NCBI RefSeq assembly: GCF_000024945.1
Contig: NC_013520.1
Location: 482,001-546,000 of the forward strand
Source: Veillonella parvula DSM 2008
GTDB taxonomy: Bacteria; Bacillota; Negativicutes; Veillonellales; Veillonellaceae
DNA: 64,000 nt
Direction of reading: 5' to 3'
Positions within the stretch are counted from its first letter, which is position 1, and every line of letters starts with the position of its first letter. Positions 41,039-50,099 of this stretch are shown in pieces. Position numbers and translations under genes: made by a program. The notes under the pieces were generated by a model that searched no databases, was not told the origin of the DNA, and worked only from the letters and a program-made list of their open reading frames with translations.

Positions 41039-41067
41039 TTGACATCAACTACCGGGTTTGCTATAAT
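41039..41067 (+). promoter_or_regulatory. Consensus promoter of the tRNA cluster
   Basis: A perfect TTGACA (41039-41044), a 17-bp spacer and a perfect TATAAT (41062-41067), with an extended TGC before it. The predicted start is about 10 bp upstream of tRNA-Pro. This is the best promoter in the window. Confidence 0.93.
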
Positions 41068-41084
41068 AGCAAAGTAATTAATGA

Positions 41085-41161
41085 CGGGGCATAGCGCAGT
41101 TTGGTAGCGCACCTGGCTTGGGACCAGGGGGTCGCAGGTTCGAATCCTGCTGCTCCGACCA
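41085..41161 (+). tRNA. tRNA-Pro (anticodon TGG)
   Basis: A 77-nt cloverleaf. Acceptor CGGGGCA pairs with TGCTCCG, then A and an encoded CCA. The C1-G72 pair is typical of tRNA-Pro. The anticodon loop CTTGGGA gives anticodon TGG, and the T-loop is TTCGAAT. Confidence 0.97.
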
Positions 41162-41171
41162 TTTTTTATTT

Positions 41172-41245
41172 GCGGGTGTAGCTCAATGGTAGAGCCCCAG
41201 CCTTCCAAGCTGGTCGCGAGGGTTCGATTCCCTTCACCCGCTCCA
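41172..41245 (+). tRNA. tRNA-Gly (anticodon TCC)
   Basis: A 74-nt cloverleaf. Acceptor GCGGGTG pairs with CACCCGC, then T and an encoded CCA. The anticodon loop CTTCCAA gives anticodon TCC, and the T-loop is TTCGATT. It is followed directly by a run of nine T residues, a possible stop for the upstream transcript. Confidence 0.97.
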
Positions 41246-41287
41246 TTTTTTTTTGCCTTTTTTAGGGTATACTAAGATAGGGTGTAG

Positions 41288-41316
41288 TTGACGATACATA
41301 GTACATAATTTATACT
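41288..41316 (+). promoter_or_regulatory. Promoter of tRNA-Arg
   Basis: TTGACG (41288-41293), a 17-bp spacer and TATACT (41311-41316); a TATAAT overlaps at 41316-41321. tRNA-Arg thus has its own promoter, apart from the Pro-Gly pair. Confidence 0.7.
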
Positions 41317-41346
41317 ATAATAGATAATTATATAGGTAATCCACAT

Positions 41347-41424
<78 letters not shown>

Positions 41425-41432
41425 GTAAATAA

Positions 41433-41463
41433 GCGAGTTTTCAGAAATGAAGGCTCGTTTTTT
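41433..41463 (+). terminator. Terminator supplied by the element after tRNA-Arg
   Basis: CGAG-TT-TTCA-GAAA-TGAA-GG-CTCG forms a stem with a GAAA loop, followed by seven T residues. A different hairpin stands at the same place after attR. Confidence 0.8.
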
Positions 41464-41471
41464 TGTATCCG

Positions 41472-41493
41472 ATTAGTAGTTACATTAGTAGTT
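41472..41493. repeat. Direct repeat ATTAGTAGTT near attL
   Basis: ATTAGTAGTT occurs at 41472-41481 and 41484-41493, just inside the left end of the element. Paired short repeats at this position are often arm-type binding sites for tyrosine integrases. The same motif was not found near attR, so this is tentative. Confidence 0.35.
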
Positions 41494-41509
41494 TTGGTGG
41501 TGAAGAATC

Positions 41510-43000
41510 ATGAAACCTAAATTATCTGGGTATATATGGAAAAAAGGAATTTTTCAATCTGTATGGAATGAAATTGCAAATCCGCTAGAAACTGAAAAAA
41601 GTTGGACATATGGACAACTCCCTGAATATATTTGGTTAGCTTTAATTCTTGATAAATTAGGGCGAATAGAGGGAATTAATCAGTCTGTTAGAATTTTGAA
41701 ATACTGGAAAGACATAAATCCTAAAATTGAAGATTGTAGGTTTTCTACACTTCTTGCTGAATCAGTAGAAAATCAGCAGGAATTATTCGATCAGATTCGA
41801 TTATCTGTTGGTGATAATACGCTTGAGCCATTAACGCTCATTTTTGATATACATGAGTATCCAACGTTTAATGGTAATTTTTATAATAAGATGAGTATTG
41901 AGAAACGCTTATCAAAAATAGAACAAATAATGCAAGAATGTATGGGAAGTCAAACTAATATGACTACTGATATAAAATATATTGTTTTATTTTTCCGCTC
42001 AATATGTAATAAGATTAAAGTCATGAAGGGGCAGGAACATATAATTGATTATTTGAACGATTATGCGAGGTTGCCTCATGAGAATGAAAAAATGCACACA
42101 ATTCGACCTCTTGTTCGTTCGATGTTTGGTACTATTCAATTTATGGATAAAAGTAATTTAGTATATTTGAATAAATTTTGGGAGGATTTAAGTTGTATGT
42201 CTACATGCAAGTTATTTTCAGTTAATCTTAGCGAAGTAGATGAGCAGAATTTGAATAAAGACCAGTGTGTTGAGGCATTTCAAAATATCTTTGATTACTT
42301 TATTTCAATCAAACAAGATGTTCTAATTTTAGATGAAAAAATGACAGTGCTTTTGGGGTTAGCTGTATTTGCATATAATCGGTTTTATGAGGTATATAAA
42401 CATGATTTAGATAATAGCATATCTGGGAGAAGTTCAGTTCGGGGACTATTTGAAATACTTATCATAATGAAGTATTTAATTCATGAGGAGAATAATCACG
42501 ATAACATCTGGATGGATTACCAGTTATATGGTTTAGGAAAGTATAAACTAGTATGTGAAGTGAATAAAGATAAAATCAATATGCCAGAAGGTGAAGGTAC
42601 TCATATTCCTTTAAAATATTTAAATATTTTAGTTGAAGAGTTTTTTAGGCCTGAGTTTTTAGATATAAATACAAACTATTTTGACGAAACTAATATTAGG
42701 AAGAAGGCAGAAGTCACAGGCTTAGCAGATCTTTATGCCACTTATTATGAATATCTTACATCTTATGAGCATGGCTTTTGGGGGAGTGTTAGAGAGAGCT
42801 CTTTTGTAAAATGTGATAATCCTGCACATCAATATCACTGTATACCTTCTATGGAGCAACATGATAACTTAACATCTGTGTGGAATGATTGTGTATTGCT
42901 AATGCATCATATTGTGAATGTTCTTAATGAAGAATATGGAATTCCTGATAAATTGTTAGTTGAGGTGAATAAATTTGATCCAAAATCAGTTAATGGATAG
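41510..43000 (+). CDS. Cargo protein of unknown function, first of a pair (weak DUF5677 resemblance)
   Basis: This 496-residue soluble protein has no signal peptide or clear membrane helix. It is rich in aromatic residues and helices. The region around RSSVRGLFEILIIMKYLIHEENN (about residues 310-335) and the C-terminal segment HGFWGSVRESS...QYHCIPSMEQHDNLTSVWNDC look most conserved-like and recall DUF5677 proteins. I hold this only weakly. No nuclease, ATPase or HEPN R-x4-6-H motif is certain. It lies directly inside attL, a usual cargo position, reads away from the tRNA, and starts after GGTGGTG. Its frame overlaps the second gene by 26 bp, so they are translated together. A defence role is suggested by location only. 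Confidence 0.75.
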   Translation: MKPKLSGYIWKKGIFQSVWNEIANPLETEKSWTYGQLPEYIWLALILDKLGRIEGINQSVRILKYWKDINPKIEDCRFSTLLAESVENQQELFDQIRLSVGDNTLEPLTLIFDIHEYPTFNGNFYNKMSIEKRLSKIEQIMQECMGSQTNMTTDIKYIVLFFRSICNKIKVMKGQEHIIDYLNDYARLPHENEKMHTIRPLVRSMFGTIQFMDKSNLVYLNKFWEDLSCMSTCKLFSVNLSEVDEQNLNKDQCVEAFQNIFDYFISIKQDVLILDEKMTVLLGLAVFAYNRFYEVYKHDLDNSISGRSSVRGLFEILIIMKYLIHEENNHDNIWMDYQLYGLGKYKLVCEVNKDKINMPEGEGTHIPLKYLNILVEEFFRPEFLDINTNYFDETNIRKKAEVTGLADLYATYYEYLTSYEHGFWGSVRESSFVKCDNPAHQYHCIPSMEQHDNLTSVWNDCVLLMHHIVNVLNEEYGIPDKLLVEVNKFDPKSVNG

Positions 43001-44075
43001 GCTTAATCAAATTCAGGATGAATATAAGATATTATTACTTAAAATTGAGGATTCTCTTACTAGGAATCCGGATTATGTAGAAAATATTTTAGATTCTGTT
43101 CTCATATTTTGGAAGAAACATGAAACTCTAGTAGATATTTTTTTTAACTATCAACTTGAAAGTTATAGTGTCTATCTTTATACTGCAGCAGATTATTTAG
43201 ATATTGATGGTCTTGAACACTATCCTTTTTTAGCTCAAGGAAAAATTCATATAATGGATGACCCTTTAGCTAAAATGTGCGATGCGACTCTAAGATTGTC
43301 TAGTCATGAGAAAATTAATACTCAAGCTATGATTGAGGATGTTTCGTTTCTTATCAGTGATAACATCAAATTATTAGAATTGGAAGAACGGCCCATTTGG
43401 TTATTACCTGTTAGGGAAAATAATAGGACAGAGGGTTCTAGTGAAATTAATTCATTAGCAGAACAATTATTCTTGAATTTATTTACGGATATAGAATCAA
43501 TTGAAGTATATATGAAAACATGTATTACAATTGTAGACATAAAGAACCATCTAAGACCTGAATCACTAGATAGAATTCTTTTATTTAATGAGGATGTAAA
43601 GGAGGATACATTTGAAGCGCGAATGGAAGGACTTATTAGCTATAGCTCCAAAGTACCCTTCCTAAGACATTTTTGTGAAGTCAAAGATTATAAATCTGTA
43701 TTTTTATTTTCAATAATAGGTTATTTGATACAGGCAATTGATATTTTTTTACTATCAGAAGAATATAAAGTTATACCTTACATAAGATCAAAGTCCGCAT
43801 TTTATTACTACAGTTTGCTTTGCTATCAACATTTGGAAAATGAAATAAGTGCAGATAAAATGCTTTTTAAACATGCAATTTATTGTCATTTAATCTATCT
43901 GGCATTTGATAGATCGATTGTAGAAAAGATCTCTTTAAAACAATACTTAGATATTATAAGTACGACAGACATAAATCTTGATTTGATTGAGATGATGGAC
44001 TTGAAAGATATAAAAAAAGTAGTGGATAATAATTTAGCAACTTTATATTCAAAAATTAATGAAGAGGCTAATTAA
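42975..44075 (+). CDS. Cargo protein of unknown function, second of a pair
   Basis: This 366-residue protein matches no domain I can name. It is mostly helical, with one strongly hydrophobic stretch near residues 236-258 (SVFLFSIIGYLIQAIDIFLL) that could be a membrane helix or a buried helix. The start is ambiguous: a TTG at 42975 stands seven bases after GAGGTG inside the first gene, and an ATG at 42993 lacks such spacing. I prefer the TTG, also because metN in this genome starts with TTG. It ends 17 bp before the convergent integrase gene with no terminator between. The 26-bp overlap implies an obligate pair, such as effector and partner or immunity protein; this is inference. Confidence 0.7.
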   Translation: MIQNQLMDRLNQIQDEYKILLLKIEDSLTRNPDYVENILDSVLIFWKKHETLVDIFFNYQLESYSVYLYTAADYLDIDGLEHYPFLAQGKIHIMDDPLAKMCDATLRLSSHEKINTQAMIEDVSFLISDNIKLLELEERPIWLLPVRENNRTEGSSEINSLAEQLFLNLFTDIESIEVYMKTCITIVDIKNHLRPESLDRILLFNEDVKEDTFEARMEGLISYSSKVPFLRHFCEVKDYKSVFLFSIIGYLIQAIDIFLLSEEYKVIPYIRSKSAFYYYSLLCYQHLENEISADKMLFKHAIYCHLIYLAFDRSIVEKISLKQYLDIISTTDINLDLIEMMDLKDIKKVVDNNLATLYSKINEEAN

Positions 44076-44092
44076 TTTTTGAAAGGGAAGGG

Positions 44093-45304
44093 TTATATGC
44101 CTAAATTATCTAATGCTTTAACTGCTTCTTTCTGGATATCAGGTACTAGGTGCGAATATGTATCTAAGGTTAATGTAATTGTAGAATGGCCTAGTCTTTC
44201 TTGCACTATTTTAGGATTTATTTTCTGAGATAGTAGAAGTGTAGCATGGGTATGACGGAGATCATGAAATGTTATATGGTCTAAGTTTAGTTGTTTTAAT
44301 ATTGGTATAAAATATCTAGATTTAAAATTGCTTGTTGATAGAATTTTTCCAAAGGTACCTGAGATAACAACTCCATAGGAATCAGTCCATTTATCTCCTA
44401 ATTCTTTGGCATAATTGGATTGGAATTCTTTATAAGTAGTCAATTCACTTTGTAATTCTTGGCTGATAGGGATACAACGACGAGAAGTTTTTGTCTTTGT
44501 ATCTTGAAATATTTGCCCTTTAGTACCTGTTTGTATTGTTCGTCGTACTGATATATGTCCATGTATTAAATCTACACAGTCCCAGCATAGTCCAAATACT
44601 TCACCTAGCCGCATTCCTGTGCCTAAGGCAATTTTTGTTGCGATATAGGATGAGTAATAATTAATCCTATAAGGCGAGGATATATTATTACTAACTTGTT
44701 GTTTCATTGTGCTTGTAAGCTGATGAATCTCATCGAGTGATAAGGTATGAATTTCTGTAGTTATTAATCTAGGTGCTTTAGTTAATTTAATAGGATTTTT
44801 TAGTAATAAACCGATATTTACTGCATATTCAAATAGTTCTGAAAGATAACGTCTAGTACAACGTATAGTACTAGAAGATATGATATGTCCTTTTTTACCT
44901 TTTAATGTTCCATTACTCCAATTATTCAGGACTGTTTGTACTTGTTGCGGTGTAATTGAAGCTATTTTTATTTCACCTAAGAGAGGAAGAATATATAGCC
45001 TCAGTGTAGAGTCATATTTCTGAAATGTTTTAGGCTTTACACTAACTTTCTTTACATCTTGTAGCCAGTAGTTACAGATGTCCTTTAGTTTTGTATTTTT
45101 AGATGAGAAAATAGAAGTATTTTGTTGTGTAGCCTCTATCCATTGTTTTCCTAATTTATATACTTCTAATTTTGAGTTTCCAGAGAAGGCACGGCGAATT
45201 AACTGATTATCCTTGGTAATACTAAATTGGCCTCGCCATTTTCCTTGGCTTTGATAAAATGTGCCTTCTCCATTAGATCTCCTTAGATTTTTCTTTTGAG
45301 ACAT
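44093..45304 (-). CDS. Tyrosine-family site-specific integrase
   Basis: This protein of about 403 residues inserts and excises the element at tRNA-Arg. An N-terminal AP2-like arm-binding domain (GEGTFYQSQGKWRGQFSITKDN) is followed by a SAM-like core-binding domain and then the catalytic domain. The catalytic residues are Arg in GTGMRLGEVFGL, His-x-x-Arg in FHDLRHTHATLLL, His in LGHSTITLTLDTYSH and the Tyr in the same segment. The start MSQKK (45304) follows AAAGGAAA; the longer frame begins at 45334. Its beginning overlaps the relaxase gene's end by 32 bp. It is therefore the last gene of the transfer operon, not an isolated gene beside the att site. Confidence 0.93.
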   Translation of the reverse strand: MSQKKNLRRSNGEGTFYQSQGKWRGQFSITKDNQLIRRAFSGNSKLEVYKLGKQWIEATQQNTSIFSSKNTKLKDICNYWLQDVKKVSVKPKTFQKYDSTLRLYILPLLGEIKIASITPQQVQTVLNNWSNGTLKGKKGHIISSSTIRCTRRYLSELFEYAVNIGLLLKNPIKLTKAPRLITTEIHTLSLDEIHQLTSTMKQQVSNNISSPYRINYYSSYIATKIALGTGMRLGEVFGLCWDCVDLIHGHISVRRTIQTGTKGQIFQDTKTKTSRRCIPISQELQSELTTYKEFQSNYAKELGDKWTDSYGVVISGTFGKILSTSNFKSRYFIPILKQLNLDHITFHDLRHTHATLLLSQKINPKIVQERLGHSTITLTLDTYSHLVPDIQKEAVKALDNLGI

Positions 45305-47858
45305 GTATAGGTTTCCTTTCTTTGCCTTTAGCAATGTATGGCGTGAAAGTTGATGAAGTAATCTTTTGTTGGAAGCGTTTAGCTTGTTTGATTAGAGCTT
45401 CCTTATCATCGGTAAAGATTTTTACGCTTTTTTTAGCACGACTTACATCTACATAAATTTTATTACGAGTGTTGGAGTTCTTTTGTGTACTATCATGTAC
45501 AATAAGAGCGTTATCAACAGTAATACCTTGTGCTTTGAAAGTAGTCATTGCATAACCATAATCAAAATGTTTGTATTCTCTTGTATCAAATATTACATTT
45601 TGATTTGTGTTGGTTTGTACGGTAACTTTAGGTCCGTTGATGTTTATGATTTTGCCAAGTTGTCCATTTTTTATTCCTACTGTTTCCCCAGTAGTATCTT
45701 TGAGTTTGTAGTCATTTTTAGTAAAAATGACTTTTTCGCCAATAGCATAAGGATTAGAACTTTCTATACCATACTGATTGACGCTAGTTAGTAAATTTTC
45801 ATTTTTTAGAGTACCTTTTTCTATTAGTCTTTTATGGATTTCAGAATTGAGTTCGTTACGATCATTGTTGCGAGCTACTAAAATAGCACTTTTATCTTGT
45901 TGCTCAAGTGTATAATTACAGTATTCGTGAATTACAGAATTCAAGCGATATTGTCGTTGTGGAATTTCTTTAATACTGTTATCTATATAAGATAGTGGAG
46001 ATTGTTTTTCTATATTTTCAAATTTGCCAGATAAAGCTTCTACTGTTTTCCTAAGATTAGAACCTTCTTCTTGCCTATTGATTTCCCTCATACGAACAGT
46101 AGGTACTTGTTCATTATCTTTTCTAGTCATTCTAGCAAATGCATTACCTGTACCAATTGGAAGTAATTGGTTTGGGTCACCAAGAAAGACTACTTTAGCA
46201 TTTCTTCTTTCAGAGGCTTCTAGAATATTACTTAGTAGGTGATCTGTTAACATGGAGCTTTCGTCTACTATCCAGACTTCTGGTGTTTCTGCTTTTTTTA
46301 CAGATGAAAAATCCCAGAAGTTATGAGGCGTAGTGGGTGAAAGGTGATTTAGATATTTATGAATAGTTTGAGACGAAATTGCAGCTTCTGACTCCAGGGC
46401 CTCTGTTGCTTTTCCTGTAAATGCCATACCTATTACATTAACTCCTTGAGATTCGTACAGTAATTTAGCTTGTTCAAGCATAGTTGTTTTACCAGAACCT
46501 GCTATACCTTCTACTGCAATATATTTGTTAGAAGATGATAACATTAAATTAATAGCTTCTTTTTGCCCTTTTGAAAGCTCCCAACCTTGAGATAGTTTGA
46601 GATTATTGGAAAGAATATCAATTTTTGTATTAGCATCATTTTGGTCTAAGGTGCTATAATTTTCAATTTTGGGGCCTAAAAGGAGTGAATCAATATACTT
46701 GGCACGAGCCAAGTTTTTAGGAGTTGTAAAATATATCTCATTATTTAGTTGACGAAAGCCAACTTGTATTAAAGTACTTTGTAAGTGGTGTTCAAATATA
46801 TTTTCAAATTCTGATACAGTTACGCCAAGCATTATACCTTGTTTATATACTTCAATCATTAAGTCTGACTTAGAAAATGCATAGGACTTTTCTTGTAGAT
46901 TGTCAATGGACTTTTTTAATATATCATTGAGTTTTAAGGGCCTTGATGTATCCTTATTATGTGTAGATTTATTTATTACAAAACCGCCTAAATTATCAAT
47001 AGTTTTGCGCCATTCCTTCTCTAAAGTTGCAAGATCTTCTGGTGGTTTTGGCCGACGAGAGGCCAGACCTGCAGCGTGTGCGCCATCCCATGTATCAGAA
47101 AAGCCTTGATTGGCTTGATAATCCTGAATTTGATGTTTTCTTTTTGAAAAATAATCGATTAGAGTATCATTTATACCTTCAATTTCAAAATGTATATTTT
47201 TCTGATCTTTGCTCAAGGATTCCCGTAGGGGAATCCTTTTTTCTTGTAAAGCTTTAGATAATTCATTGTCATACATTAAAGAGAATAGGTATTGGTTTGA
47301 GTGAATAAATCGGTCCTCAATCGTCATAATTTTGCTATTTATCATTGTCTTTCTAAAAAGTAAGCAATGGGTATGTAATTGTGGATCTTGTTCTCTAGAT
47401 ACCCTATGTTGCAAACACGCAAATAAAGCATTTTTAGTTTTTATATTTTCTGTTCGATTATCTTTATTTGTATGCTTGCGCCATACTACATAATTAGATT
47501 CAACGAAAGTTAAGACATTTTTAACCGCTTGATTATGTGCATCTAGAAGATCATATTTTAATGCAGGATTTAACATTGCAATTGAGATAGATTTTGGTGG
47601 AGAGAAGGTTAGATCTATTGCCAATTTTTTTGCATCGGGAGTCAATTCGTCTTTTAATGTATTTACTTTTTGTTCGTAATTATCTTGCGATAAAGGTGTT
47701 ATAGTACTTTTATATGGATTCGGAATATCATCTCCTATAGAGGATAACAATCCATTACCAAACCAAAAGTCCTCTTGTGTAATTGTACGACTATAATAAT
47801 CATCTTTATTATAGTATTGTCCTGCTTGAATGGTGGACACATTGGAGGTTGTGACCAT
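45273..47858 (-). CDS. MobF-family relaxase-helicase (TrwC/TraI-like)
   Basis: This 861-residue two-domain protein nicks and unwinds the element for transfer. The N-terminal relaxase domain (about 1-300) has active tyrosines in YYNKDDYYS, the DLTFSPPKSIS strand and the three-His metal site in HRVSREQDPQLHTHCLLFR. The C-terminal RecD-like helicase (about 420-830) has Walker A GIAGSGKTT, Walker B VDESSML, GDPNQLLPIG and the late motifs MTTFKAQGITVDNALI and YVDVSRAKKSV. It is shorter than plasmid TraI because the large C-terminal regions are missing. GAGGAG precedes the ATG, only six bases after the coupling-protein gene. Confidence 0.93.
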   Translation of the reverse strand: MVTTSNVSTIQAGQYYNKDDYYSRTITQEDFWFGNGLLSSIGDDIPNPYKSTITPLSQDNYEQKVNTLKDELTPDAKKLAIDLTFSPPKSISIAMLNPALKYDLLDAHNQAVKNVLTFVESNYVVWRKHTNKDNRTENIKTKNALFACLQHRVSREQDPQLHTHCLLFRKTMINSKIMTIEDRFIHSNQYLFSLMYDNELSKALQEKRIPLRESLSKDQKNIHFEIEGINDTLIDYFSKRKHQIQDYQANQGFSDTWDGAHAAGLASRRPKPPEDLATLEKEWRKTIDNLGGFVINKSTHNKDTSRPLKLNDILKKSIDNLQEKSYAFSKSDLMIEVYKQGIMLGVTVSEFENIFEHHLQSTLIQVGFRQLNNEIYFTTPKNLARAKYIDSLLLGPKIENYSTLDQNDANTKIDILSNNLKLSQGWELSKGQKEAINLMLSSSNKYIAVEGIAGSGKTTMLEQAKLLYESQGVNVIGMAFTGKATEALESEAAISSQTIHKYLNHLSPTTPHNFWDFSSVKKAETPEVWIVDESSMLTDHLLSNILEASERRNAKVVFLGDPNQLLPIGTGNAFARMTRKDNEQVPTVRMREINRQEEGSNLRKTVEALSGKFENIEKQSPLSYIDNSIKEIPQRQYRLNSVIHEYCNYTLEQQDKSAILVARNNDRNELNSEIHKRLIEKGTLKNENLLTSVNQYGIESSNPYAIGEKVIFTKNDYKLKDTTGETVGIKNGQLGKIININGPKVTVQTNTNQNVIFDTREYKHFDYGYAMTTFKAQGITVDNALIVHDSTQKNSNTRNKIYVDVSRAKKSVKIFTDDKEALIKQAKRFQQKITSSTFTPYIAKGKERKPIHVSKEKSKEI

Positions 47859-47864
47859 AGTAGA

Positions 47865-49781
47865 TTATTCTCCTCTTTTATACTTGTTAATTAAATCTTC
47901 TCCATAACGATGTTCTTTATATTCATTAAACTTTATTCTATGGGGCTGTATATTTGGCTTAAATGAATTTACTGTTTTTCTATCAATAGGGTCAAAGTGT
48001 TTTATATTGGGATTTTCACTGAAGAACAATTGAGGAATTACTAAATTAAAAGGATTAAAACCTAATATCTTTCCGTATCCTTTAAATGGTGGTAGCGACT
48101 GTAATTGACTTGGAAGAATAAGTGATTTAGTTGTTGTATCTTGGCTAATTGAGGGGATAGGACTACCGTTTTGAGGTAGTTGAATTGATTCTTTGTATTC
48201 AATAATTTCCTCTACACCAAAGTTATCCGCCAGCTCTTTTGCAGTAGTTGCATCGTTAATCCGTAATACTATTTGCGTGCCAAAGTTATTTAAGAATGAT
48301 TGCATTACTTGCGGTCCATATTTTTCTCTTAATAAACCAGGATCTTGTGTTAAAGCAAGAATACTGATGCCATAACTTCTACCTTTTGTGATTAAATCAG
48401 GGAGTAATTGAATCTTGTTAACGCTACCAATTTCATCAATAATAAAATAAAGTCTACAATTTTGGCTTTCAGGTAAAGTAAGTGCTTCGTTAATCATGAT
48501 ATCCATGACTAGTGATAATAATGGAGCCATGATTCGTTGGCGATTAGCAGGAACTAATAAATATAAGTTTGGTATAGTTCCATCTGTTCGTTGATACTCT
48601 TCTCTAATGTATTGTTTAAAAGAAAATGGAGTATTATTATCGGTTGAATCTTTTAAGTGCATGAAAGGCTTTAGACCGCTTGCAAGAGTTGCTAGTATAG
48701 AGGTAAAGGTATTATCTGGAGCGTTTAAGTACTGCTTAGATGTTATTAGTGTTGGTGGTAGGGAGTTAATAGCTTCTGTTAGATATTCTGTAGACTGTTT
48801 AAAAAATTCTAGAATGTCACGGTTCGTTTTACGCCCCTGTAAATCAAGATACTTTAAGCCATCTGCAAATATAGCACCCGCAGCTAATCCCCAGAATGGA
48901 TCTTTTGCACCTTCCTGTTCAAATAGGATAGAGGCGAAGGTATCATAATCTGAAATATCATCAATATCATTAAATATTGACCAACTAATACTACGTTTAT
49001 CAAAAGGGCAAAAAATGTAGTCATCGGGTTCTGCAAATTTTCCTACGAACTCAGGTTTTACATCTGTAATAATATAATGGCGCTTATCATTATATTTTTG
49101 GCTATATGTATTAATTTGATTAAGAAACTGACTGAGCAATACAGATTTACCAGAGCCACTAGCACCAAAGACAAGAATATGTTTACATTCGGTATCAGTG
49201 GGGATATTTATATTTCCAATGGATAAAACATGAGGTTTGTTTTTGGTATATAAACTAATTTGCTTTTGAGATAATAATTGCATACCACGCTTATGGAGTG
49301 CTTTTTTTGATATAGATGTATCTTTTAGATATTGACTATAATTCCAATATAGAGATATCCCTAAACTTAATAAAAGTGTTATCAACCAGTATTTTTTGTA
49401 ATTTTCCTTCAAGGTATAAAGTTGATTATTGGTTAAATGGTCGATTACATCTTTATAATTTTTGAATGGGATTTTATTGTTAGGATTTACCTCAAAGTCA
49501 AATGTATGACTTGCAATAAATTGACCGATTTGCGTTTTATAAGTATCTGGCTTTATAGGGTTAATATAATTTAATACTACTTCTTTTGTTACATATATAT
49601 TTTGAGTGGATATGATATTTTCTGATTGATAAAGAAAGCTATAAAATAGTCCTCCTGATGCAAGCGTTTGAAGGAGTAATACGCCAATTAATATATTTCT
49701 TAGATATTTTTTCCAGATAGCTAACGTAATTTTTCCTCTTTTGAGTTCTTTAAAAGCAATATTGTTGTTAATATTCGTCAT
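47865..49781 (-). CDS. Conjugative coupling protein (TraD/VirD4 type)
   Basis: This protein of about 638 residues is a membrane ATPase that hands the relaxase-DNA complex to a secretion channel. Two N-terminal membrane helices (about residues 25-45 and 128-145) flank a segment of about 85 residues. Then come Walker A FGASGSGKSVLL, Walker B FIIDEIGSVNKI and the sensor region ALTQDPGLLREKYG. The start at 49781 is used because AAAGGA stands eight bases upstream; the longest frame would begin at 49850 inside the preceding gene. No channel proteins are encoded beside it, so it must dock to a foreign type IV secretion system. Confidence 0.92.
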   Translation of the reverse strand: MTNINNNIAFKELKRGKITLAIWKKYLRNILIGVLLLQTLASGGLFYSFLYQSENIISTQNIYVTKEVVLNYINPIKPDTYKTQIGQFIASHTFDFEVNPNNKIPFKNYKDVIDHLTNNQLYTLKENYKKYWLITLLLSLGISLYWNYSQYLKDTSISKKALHKRGMQLLSQKQISLYTKNKPHVLSIGNINIPTDTECKHILVFGASGSGKSVLLSQFLNQINTYSQKYNDKRHYIITDVKPEFVGKFAEPDDYIFCPFDKRSISWSIFNDIDDISDYDTFASILFEQEGAKDPFWGLAAGAIFADGLKYLDLQGRKTNRDILEFFKQSTEYLTEAINSLPPTLITSKQYLNAPDNTFTSILATLASGLKPFMHLKDSTDNNTPFSFKQYIREEYQRTDGTIPNLYLLVPANRQRIMAPLLSLVMDIMINEALTLPESQNCRLYFIIDEIGSVNKIQLLPDLITKGRSYGISILALTQDPGLLREKYGPQVMQSFLNNFGTQIVLRINDATTAKELADNFGVEEIIEYKESIQLPQNGSPIPSISQDTTTKSLILPSQLQSLPPFKGYGKILGFNPFNLVIPQLFFSENPNIKHFDPIDRKTVNSFKPNIQPHRIKFNEYKEHRYGEDLINKYKRGE

Positions 49782-49785
49782 GGTG

Positions 49786-50082
49786 CTAGTCCTTTCTGTA
49801 AATTGTAGAGCAGATTTCTTCAAATTTATCTTCTGCACTATATAATTCATATAGCCCTTTAAAAAGGCTTAATGTTAAAACTTCAAGTCGATCTAGATTT
49901 TGATTTAAAGAGTTATAAAAGTTTGAATCTATACAAGTATTTTGTTGAAAATGTTGGTCAATTAGACTTGTGATATAACTTGATATACTTTTATTCTCTA
50001 AGGCTGCAATATTTTTAATTTGTCGTTTTAATTGTGATGTGCAATAGATTTTTATAGATTCATTTAGGTCTGTATTTGCCAT
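49786..50082 (-). CDS. Small DNA-binding relaxosome accessory protein (ribbon-helix-helix-like)
   Basis: This 98-residue protein opens with a pattern typical of ribbon-helix-helix proteins of the MobC/TraY/Arc type (NESIKIYCTSQLKRQIKNIA, then ENKSISSYITSLIDQHF). A helical C-terminal part with coiled-coil character (LNQNLDRLEVLTLSLFKGLYELYSAEDKF) follows. Such proteins bind oriT and help the relaxase. It is the first gene of the transfer operon, starts after AAGGAG, and is immediately downstream of the non-coding region 50083-50459 that I propose as oriT. Confidence 0.75.
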   Translation of the reverse strand: MANTDLNESIKIYCTSQLKRQIKNIAALENKSISSYITSLIDQHFQQNTCIDSNFYNSLNQNLDRLEVLTLSLFKGLYELYSAEDKFEEICSTIYRKD

Positions 50083-50099
50083 AAAGGTCTCCTTTGTAT

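Noticed and set aside
41510-43000. HEPN toxin assignment
   Set aside because: No R-x4-6-H motif in a suitable helical context is convincing, so I kept the gene as unknown.
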